A DNA stretch of 10,540 bases from an uncultured bacterium. Lineage in GTDB: Bacteria > Planctomycetota > Phycisphaerae > Sedimentisphaerales > Anaerobacaceae. Below, piece by piece: positions 5,971 through 10,540 of this stretch. The notes beneath the pieces are model-generated. The model had not been told where the DNA came from. It saw only the letters and a list, made by a program, of their open reading frames with translations, and did not search any database. The stretch is taken from NCBI GenBank assembly GCA_913009865.1, contig CAJVYK010000063.1, forward strand, positions 1-10,540, written 5' to 3'. Numbering within the stretch: the first letter of the stretch is position 1; each line of letters begins with the position of its first letter. Made by a program: the position numbers and the translations under genes.

Positions 5971-6240
5971 ATGGATAGCAGTTTTGTTCTTTATCTGGGC
6001 CGACATACGCTCGAGACAGCTTTACTTCTGGCTGCTCCGATTCTGCTGACCTGTATGATAGTGGGGTTGGTGGTGACACTGCTTCAGGCGGTTACTTCCA
6101 TACGCGATATGACCCTGACGATAGTTCCAAAGCTTCTGGCGGTGGGGGTGGTTACACTGATTTTCGGCGGCTGGAGCCTGGAGGTGCTGCTTAGATTCGC
6201 TAACGAGATTTTCAGCCATATTCAGAATGTCGGGCAGTGA
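5971..6240 (+). CDS. fliQ: Flagellar export gate protein FliQ
   Basis: The 89-residue protein with two membrane segments (about 15-38 and 52-74) has the normal size of FliQ. FliQ wraps around FliP/FliR and helps form the gate. Diagnostic features are LLLAAPILLTCMIVGLVVTL and LLQAVTSIRDMTLTIVPKL. In the latter, the T-I-x-x-M-T-L-x-x-x-P-K pattern between the two helices is the FliQ signature. GAAGG at 5956-5960 supplies a ribosome binding site 10 bases before the ATG. fliR follows 37 bases later. Confidence 0.97.
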   Translation: MDSSFVLYLGRHTLETALLLAAPILLTCMIVGLVVTLLQAVTSIRDMTLTIVPKLLAVGVVTLIFGGWSLEVLLRFANEIFSHIQNVGQ

Positions 6241-6244
6241 ATAT

Positions 6245-6279
6245 CAAAACTAAAAACGCAAAAGTAAAAAGTAAAATAT
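6245..6279 (+). repeat. Heptanucleotide repeat, AAAAAGT type, before fliR
   Basis: Five A-rich units run CAAAACT, AAAAACG, CAAAAGT, AAAAAGT and AAAATAT. Each has an A4-5 core with variable ends at a 7-base period. Positions 6260-6276 match the motA-motB1 tract at 2804-2820 exactly over 17 bases. The array runs into the fliR start region. Confidence 0.65.
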
Positions 6280-7030
6280 GGAGCTGATGATAGAGAAACT
6301 GCTCGGTTTTGTAATGGTGCTGACAAGGATTTCAGCATTTTTTCTGGTGGTACCTGTTTTTAGCTGGCAAATCATTCCGGCCAGGGTCAAAGTTGCCGTT
6401 GTCTTGCTGATGGCGGTTTTCTTTTCGACGATAACCGCTTTGCCCGTCTATACCGGGGCTGTCTCGGTATTGGAGGCGGTATTGTTGATAGCTAACGAAG
6501 CTATCTATGGATTGGCTCTGGGGTTGGTAGTTGCTATTGTGTTTTCTGCGGTTAAATTCAGCGGGCGGATTGTCGAGAGGCAAATGGGTTTGGCTATGGC
6601 CCAGGTTCTGGACCCATTGACCGGAGAGAGATCTCAGCCGCTGGGTAATTTGCTGGAGATGATATTTATACTCCTGTTTCTGAGCGCCAACGGCCACCAT
6701 TTGTTTTTGTTGATTATCTCACGAAGTTACGAGGCATTCCCAGTGGGTAGTATCCCGACAATACCGGTTTTGGCCGGCGGGATAGTTAAAGCCGGCTCGA
6801 CAATGTTAATAGCAGGCCTGAGACTGGCTGCGCCGATGCTGGCGGCGTTTTTGCTGTTGATGGTTGTGTTGGCTGTGCTGGCACGCATAGTGCCGGAAAT
6901 GAATATCCTGTTTATCAGTCTGCCGTTACGCGTAGGGCTGGGGTTGTTAATGGTGGCAATGTTTTTGCCGTTTATTAACGGATTTGTGGCTGAATTCGCT
7001 GATTGGATGGGCAAACTGCTGCCTTTGTGA
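6278..7030 (+). CDS. fliR: Flagellar export gate protein FliR
   Basis: FliR caps the FliP5FliQ4FliR1 gate complex and contacts FlhB. The 250-residue protein is hydrophobic with about six membrane segments. It starts with LGFVMVLTRISAFFLVVP followed by IPARVKVAVVLL, the usual FliR opening. The conserved GRIVERQMGLAMAQVLDPLTG block lies at residues about 96-116. A second start is possible: ATG 6287 has GGAG (6280-6283) 3 bases upstream, whereas ATG 6278 has no ribosome binding site, and the choice changes only three residues. The gap to flhB (131 bases) holds a repeat-flanked hairpin element. Confidence 0.97.
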   Translation: MELMIEKLLGFVMVLTRISAFFLVVPVFSWQIIPARVKVAVVLLMAVFFSTITALPVYTGAVSVLEAVLLIANEAIYGLALGLVVAIVFSAVKFSGRIVERQMGLAMAQVLDPLTGERSQPLGNLLEMIFILLFLSANGHHLFLLIISRSYEAFPVGSIPTIPVLAGGIVKAGSTMLIAGLRLAAPMLAAFLLLMVVLAVLARIVPEMNILFISLPLRVGLGLLMVAMFLPFINGFVAEFADWMGKLLPL

Positions 7031-7050
7031 AGCGTGAAGCGAAAACAAAT

Positions 7051-7140
7051 CAAAAATTAAAAATTAAATATCAAAATTGCGGAGTCCCTTAGGGACAGCT
7101 TCCTTAATTTTGATTTTTGCATTTTGATATTTGAATTCTT
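7051..7140 (+). repeat. Composite element: hairpin flanked by inverted heptanucleotide repeats
   Basis: The left arm carries 7-base units AAAAATT, AAAAATT, AAATATC and AAAATTG (7052-7079). The right arm carries AATTTTG, ATTTTTG, CATTTTG and ATATTTG (7106-7133), which are the same words on the other strand. Between them is the hairpin GTCCC-TTA-GGGAC (7084-7096), extended by GGA/TCC and by CAAAATT (7072-7078) pairing with AATTTTG (7106-7112). A further perfect 12-base inverted pair is AAATATCAAAAT (7066-7077) and ATTTTGATATTT (7121-7132). No coding function is seen. It may act as an attenuator between fliR and flhB, or be a mobile-like palindromic element. Confidence 0.7.
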
Positions 7141-7144
7141 TCAA

Positions 7145-7158
7145 GATACGGGATACGA
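7145..7158 (+). repeat. Heptanucleotide pair, GATACGG type, before flhB
   Basis: GATACGG and GATACGA stand in tandem directly before the flhB start, differing only in the last base. This is a two-unit tract and weak alone, but it has the same 7-base period as the other junctions. It occupies the place of the flhB ribosome binding site, and no good Shine-Dalgarno sequence is seen. Confidence 0.45.
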
Positions 7159-7161
7159 ATT

Positions 7162-8226
7162 ATGGCAGAAAAACCGGCTGCCGAAAAGACAGAACAGCCA
7201 ACACCAAAGAAGCTCTCGAAGGCCAAAGAAAAAGGGCAGGTGCCGCAGAGCCAGGAACTGCCGTCGGTTGTGCTGCTTGTGGTGCTGGTGACGATGATAG
7301 CTTTGTTGGCACCGAGCATGATGAAATGGTTCACTATACAAATGAAACAAGGGATGTCGGGCCAGAGTTCTGTTTTTGCCGACAGCAAGATGTTTATGAA
7401 TTTTATCAATGCAAAGATTATCGATATGATGTTTGTTATCAGTCCTGTTCTGGCGGCGCTTTTTGCAGGGGCTGTTCTGGCCTGCGTTGCTGTCAGCGGA
7501 CTGAATTTTGCACCGGAAGCTATAAGCTTGAAATTCAGCTCGTTAAACCCGGCAAAAGGATTGCAAAAACTGATAGATGCCCGCTCCCTGATGCGACTTT
7601 GCACTTCCATAGCAAAATTGCTTTTTGTCTCAATCATCGTCTGGCTGTACCTTCAGAGCAAACTCGATACGCTTGCCGGCCTTCGGTGGGCCTGGTCTGC
7701 ACAGATAATAGCAACTATTGCAAAGATAATATTGGGGATGATGATACGTATCTGCATTGCACTGCTGGTTGTGGCGGCCGCCGACGTTTTTTATCAGAAA
7801 TATAAACACATACAGGAACTGAAGATGACGCGCCAGGAAGTAAAGGAAGAGCGCAAGCAGATGGAGGGCTCGCCGGAAGTTAAATCACGAATCCGCAGAA
7901 TTCAAATCGAGATGGCTTCGAAACGTATGCTCCAGGAAGTGCCCAAGGCCAGCGTGGTTCTTGTCAATCCGACACATGTGGCCGTTGCGCTGCGTTACGA
8001 GGTCAAAACGATGGAATCTCCTGTCGTGCTGGCCAAAGGGGCAGAGCATTTAGCGGAAAAAATCAGAGAAATCGCACGGGCTTACGGAGTGCCTATAGTA
8101 AGAAAAGCGGAATTGGCCAGAACAATTTATGCAACGGTGGAATCCGGCAGCCCTATACCGCAGAATCTGTACGTGGCGGTGGCGGAGGTGCTGGCGCTTG
8201 TTTACCGGCTGCGGAATAGAAAATAG
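7162..8226 (+). CDS. flhB: Flagellar export gate and substrate-specificity switch protein FlhB
   Basis: FlhB works with FliPQR as part of the export gate and switches export from rod/hook to filament substrates. It does so after cleaving itself at an NPTH motif. The 354-residue protein begins with the typical EKTEQPTPKKLSKAKEKGQV tail (residues 8-27). Four membrane segments follow to about residue 210, then the charged linker RQEVKEERKQMEGSPEVKSR. The autocleavage site is VLVNPTHVAVALRYE with Asn269-Pro270, the same numbering as in Salmonella FlhB. The rest (AEKIREIARAYGVPIVRKAELARTIY) is the standard FlhBCC domain. It looks fully functional, in contrast to the flhA-like gene after it. The ATG is set by homology. 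Confidence 0.97.
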   Translation: MAEKPAAEKTEQPTPKKLSKAKEKGQVPQSQELPSVVLLVVLVTMIALLAPSMMKWFTIQMKQGMSGQSSVFADSKMFMNFINAKIIDMMFVISPVLAALFAGAVLACVAVSGLNFAPEAISLKFSSLNPAKGLQKLIDARSLMRLCTSIAKLLFVSIIVWLYLQSKLDTLAGLRWAWSAQIIATIAKIILGMMIRICIALLVVAAADVFYQKYKHIQELKMTRQEVKEERKQMEGSPEVKSRIRRIQIEMASKRMLQEVPKASVVLVNPTHVAVALRYEVKTMESPVVLAKGAEHLAEKIREIARAYGVPIVRKAELARTIYATVESGSPIPQNLYVAVAEVLALVYRLRNRK

Positions 8227-8271
8227 CGGATAGTTATAGCGTTTAGCGGATAGGAAAAACTATACGCTATA
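8225..8271 (+). repeat. AGCGGAT-type repeat and inverted pair between flhB and the flhA-like gene
   Basis: Units run AGCGGAT, AGTTAT (one base short), AGCGTTT and AGCGGAT (8225-8251), starting at the flhB stop. TATAGCGT (8235-8242) and ACGCTATA (8264-8271) are perfect inverted copies separated by 21 bases. The rest of the 72-base gap shows only a weak GGGA (8287-8290) before the next start. Confidence 0.55.
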
Positions 8272-8298
8272 TGCTGATTTTAGATTGGGAACTGAAAA

Positions 8299-9960
8299 AT
8301 GGTTGTCTGCTCTGAGGCAAGTTCAAACAGAGTTCTAAAACCAGGAATCATTGGCCGCAATGATCTTCTTTTCACAGCGGGTGCAATTGCGGTCGTCGCA
8401 GGTTTTTTTTCCCCACTGCCGACCCGGGTTCTCGATGTGCTGTTGATATTCAGCATATCTCTAACAGCGGCGGTGATGGTAATTACTTTTGCAGCACGGC
8501 CGGCTTCGGATGTATCGGGCTTTGCCTTGTTAATTGTGATGGCTGCGATGCTGCGTATCGCTCTGAGTGTGGCTTCGACTAAATTGATACTCTCGCAGGG
8601 CGATGCCGGCAGAGTCATCGGTTTTTTCGGAGGTATTATTGTCAGAGACAATTACGTATTCGCAGTTTTGATATTTAGTATGCTGGCGTTGGTTTTGTTC
8701 GGGACTATTTGCAAAGCTGCTAAGGGTATCGGTCGGGCTGCGTCAAAGTTTGTGTGCGATGCTGCCGCTATTGAGCAAATCAGTATTGACGGCGACCTTA
8801 ACGCCGGGGTTATTAACAACAGCCAGGCCCTTGAGCTGCGGGAGAAAATTGCCCGTCAGACCGGCTTTTTCGTTGCGATGGCCGGTGCCGCCAGGTTTAT
8901 ACTTTACGCCGCCGTTATCGAACTTGTGATTATCATTGTCAATATCATTGGCGGGATGGCTATAGGGGTGGCTGGCGGAACGGCTGCGGGGATACCGGTA
9001 AAAACTTACATAACTTTGGCTGTCGGGGTGGGGATGGTGACGCAGGTGCCGGCCTTGCTCGCCGCTGTGGCTTCCGGATATCTTGTCCGAAAAAGTTCCA
9101 CTGCCCCTGTTCGGCTTGTTGAGAATGACGGGTTTGCAGAGCAAAGTTCGATGTGTGTTGTCCGTGTGTCGTCGTGTGAGAAAGAACGCAATGCACAACA
9201 GGCAATATGCAATACTCGTTTCGATGCTGAATTGGCTGAAACCGCGCCAAAGCAATGGCCTGCGGCAAACGCTAACATCGAGGCCGACGAAAAGGTGATT
9301 GCCGAAGACATCGAATGGTTCGATGAGTCCGGATGTATCGAGGACGACAGCGAAAAAGGCGATTTGGATTTGTGGGCTGAGGAAGAAATTAAAAATAACG
9401 ATTGTTACGAGGCAATCGCAGAGTTAATCGAGAGTGAAACGAGGGTCTCTGATGTACGGGCTAAGACGATATTAATGGCTGCTGAAAGCGTTAGTGAGCT
9501 TGGCGTGACGGCGCCTGTAAATATTGCGATTCGCCTGGCACAGAGAGGCCAAAGGTGTTTGCTGATAGACCTTGATTTGGAAAGGGATGCGGTGGCAAAG
9601 GTTTTTGATGTTGACTGCGAGAGGGACGGTGACAGTGACGAAGCGCAGGCAAAAGCTGTGGCAACCTGTATCAGTAATCTCAGGGTGTGGCCGGCGAGTA
9701 ATTTTGGTAAAGAGGATGCACTAAACATAAAGGAAGTGATTGACAACAGCGAAAGTCAGTATGATTATTTGGTTGTTTATGCACCGAATATAAAGCGGTC
9801 GGAGGATAACGACAAAATTGCCGGCTGTGTCCGGACTGCGATGCTTTTCGGCTCAGAGGGCGAGATTGAAAGTTCGGCTATCAGCGATTTCCACAGCCAC
9901 TTAAGTAGTTACGGCTGCACTATCCTGGAGCCGGCGGAAGTTTTAGCTGAAGTTGTTTAA
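8299..9960 (+). CDS. Truncated, altered FlhA membrane domain fused to a degenerate CpsD/MinD-like domain
   Basis: Uninterrupted 553-codon frame. Residues 20-265 align end to end with the FlhA membrane domain, the export gate ring protein. Examples are LPTRVLDVLLIFSISLTAAV, LRIALSVASTKLIL, IDGDLNAGVI, VNIIGG and VTQVPALL. About six membrane segments are present, at 24-40, 43-66, 72-94, 118-138, 203-225 and 237-262. The last two FlhA segments and the whole cytoplasmic domain of about 350 residues are missing. Residues 268-385 form a linker, acidic from about 327. Residues 387-553 resemble a CpsD/MinD-type P-loop domain. TILMAAES precedes a broken Walker A (SELGVT), then NIAIRLAQRGQRCLLIDLDLERD retains the Walker A' strand, and YDYLVVYAPN stands where YDYVIIDTPP is expected. 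Nucleotide binding is therefore doubtful. By position it is flhA. By sequence it cannot be a standard one. Confidence is high for the FlhA part and moderate for the C-terminal fold. Confidence 0.82.
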   Translation: MVVCSEASSNRVLKPGIIGRNDLLFTAGAIAVVAGFFSPLPTRVLDVLLIFSISLTAAVMVITFAARPASDVSGFALLIVMAAMLRIALSVASTKLILSQGDAGRVIGFFGGIIVRDNYVFAVLIFSMLALVLFGTICKAAKGIGRAASKFVCDAAAIEQISIDGDLNAGVINNSQALELREKIARQTGFFVAMAGAARFILYAAVIELVIIIVNIIGGMAIGVAGGTAAGIPVKTYITLAVGVGMVTQVPALLAAVASGYLVRKSSTAPVRLVENDGFAEQSSMCVVRVSSCEKERNAQQAICNTRFDAELAETAPKQWPAANANIEADEKVIAEDIEWFDESGCIEDDSEKGDLDLWAEEEIKNNDCYEAIAELIESETRVSDVRAKTILMAAESVSELGVTAPVNIAIRLAQRGQRCLLIDLDLERDAVAKVFDVDCERDGDSDEAQAKAVATCISNLRVWPASNFGKEDALNIKEVIDNSESQYDYLVVYAPNIKRSEDNDKIAGCVRTAMLFGSEGEIESSAISDFHSHLSSYGCTILEPAEVLAEVV

Positions 9961-9983
9961 TTATGATGGGACTTTGAGGGAAT

Positions 9984-10540
9984 TTAAGAGGTGCTGCTGC
10001 CGAACCCCAACGCAGCCATCTGGCTCTGTAACAGGGATAAAGTTCTTTCGAGGCGGGCAAATCGAGCCACTAATCGGTCTTCTCGTTTAGTCAGGCGGTA
10101 CTCTTCGGCTTCGATTTTATCCTGGAGCAGCTCTAATTGGTCGCCCACATGTTCCTGGTCGATTTGAATGGAGCCGGTTGTTACCTTTAGCATATTGTCC
10201 AGGGCGTCTTCTACTGCACCGGTAAAACCCTGCTTTACCCTGACCGTGGCGGTGAAAGTGCCGTCCTGGCTTAAATCGACGCTGAGCTGAAGACCATTCT
10301 CAGCGTACACAGGGTCGCTATTATCATCGAAGGAGCTGTCGCCGGTGACAATATTGTCGCTGTATGTTGCATTGCGGTATGTTGATTCGGTTGAAAGTTT
10401 GATTTGGGCGCCTGTTATAACTCCGCCGCTTACTGTTACCTGAACATCATAAGTGCCCGCAGTTGTGTATTTACTGCTGGCCCCGTAAAACTCAATGGTA
10501 TTACTGTTGCTGCTGCCTGTTTTATCCGCTCCAATTATGG
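9984..10540 (-). CDS. fliD: Flagellar filament cap protein FliD, C-terminal part (5' end outside window)
   Basis: FliD forms the cap under which flagellin folds at the filament tip. The frame reads on the - strand without a stop from the right edge to TAA at 9984-9986, giving about 184 residues. The visible part starts within a beta-rich region (TGSSNSNTIEFYG, TYDVQVTVSGG). It then reads GLQLSVDLSQDGTFTATVRV, typical of the FliD D2-D3/C-terminal family. The terminal helix EAEEYRLTKREDRLVARFAR plus LERTLSLLQSQMAAL is the FliD coiled-coil tail that packs with D0. The GTG at 10310 is an internal codon. It converges on the flhA-like gene with 23 bases between stops and no visible shared terminator hairpin. 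Confidence 0.9.
   Translation of the reverse strand, partial: IIGADKTGSSNSNTIEFYGASSKYTTAGTYDVQVTVSGGVITGAQIKLSTESTYRNATYSDNIVTGDSSFDDNSDPVYAENGLQLSVDLSQDGTFTATVRVKQGFTGAVEDALDNMLKVTTGSIQIDQEHVGDQLELLQDKIEAEEYRLTKREDRLVARFARLERTLSLLQSQMAALGFGSSTS

Noticed and set aside
7104..7637. A 177-codon - strand open frame opposite flhB
   Set aside because: It is the antisense shadow of flhB membrane segments, with no ribosome binding site or family likeness.
7131..7805. A 224-codon + strand open frame overlapping flhB
   Set aside because: It lies over the well-conserved flhB in another frame. Its translation is rich in Cys and Arg, with no recognisable domain, and it starts inside the repeat element.
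9083..9298. A + strand 71-codon frame over the FlhA-like linker, considered as the missing FlhA continuation after a frameshift
   Set aside because: Its translation shows none of the FlhA membrane segments 7-8 or cytoplasmic domain. The main frame runs on without a stop, so a simple frameshift does not explain the truncation.
8743..9311. Several - strand open frames of 100-170 codons opposite the flhA-like gene
   Set aside because: They mutually overlap, have low-complexity His/Ser/Pro-rich translations, and lie antisense to a frame with clear FlhA homology.
9961..9983. Bidirectional terminator between the convergent flhA-like and fliD ends
   Set aside because: The 23 bases contain no inverted repeat.

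Overview
The window is a flagellar export and motor gene cluster. On the + strand it reads: fliI (3' part), fliJ, a MotE-like gene, motA, two tandem motB genes, fliO, fliP, fliQ, fliR, flhB and an abnormal flhA-like gene. Converging from the right edge on the - strand is the 3' end of fliD (filament cap). Moderate GC content, two MotB-like genes behind one motA, and the style of the FliD and FliO proteins suggest a planctomycete, perhaps of the Phycisphaerae. That assignment is recognition by eye, not a phylogeny.

Layout: positions 1-4266 hold the ATPase FliI, its partner FliJ, a membrane-anchored coiled-coil MotE-like protein, and the stator genes motA, motB1 and motB2. The last two overlap through a TTGA start/stop. 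A 200-base gap (4267-4466) follows. It has several short inverted repeats and a good sigma-54 type promoter match (GG-N10-GC at 4384-4397). Positions 4467-8226 hold fliO, fliP, fliQ, fliR and flhB, the membrane export gate, and all look intact. Positions 8299-9960 hold the flhA-like gene. The fliD end lies 23 bases beyond it, convergent, with no visible terminator.

Two things stand out. First, the flhA-like gene encodes only about six of the usual eight FlhA membrane segments and has no FlhA cytoplasmic domain. Most charged residues known to matter in the FlhA gate are replaced. The protein runs through an acidic linker into a degenerate CpsD/MinD-like nucleotide-binding fold that lacks the Walker A lysine and Walker B aspartate. 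Second, nearly every gene junction carries a tandem repeat with a 7-base period but a different unit each time, for example AATCAAT x7 at fliO/fliP. Others are AAAAGTA, GGAGACA, GTTCTGA, AAAAATT, GATACGG and AGCGGAT types. They resemble the heptanucleotide STRR sequences known from filamentous cyanobacteria. Two lie in or across reading frames (motB1, fliO/fliP), where a copy-number change would alter protein ends.

Together the genes would build and power a flagellum. FliI/FliJ deliver substrates, FliOPQR-FlhB form the gate, MotA with one or both MotB proteins form the stator, and FliD caps the filament. Whether the FlhA-like protein serves as the real export gate or is a repurposed paralogue beside a normal flhA elsewhere cannot be decided from this window.
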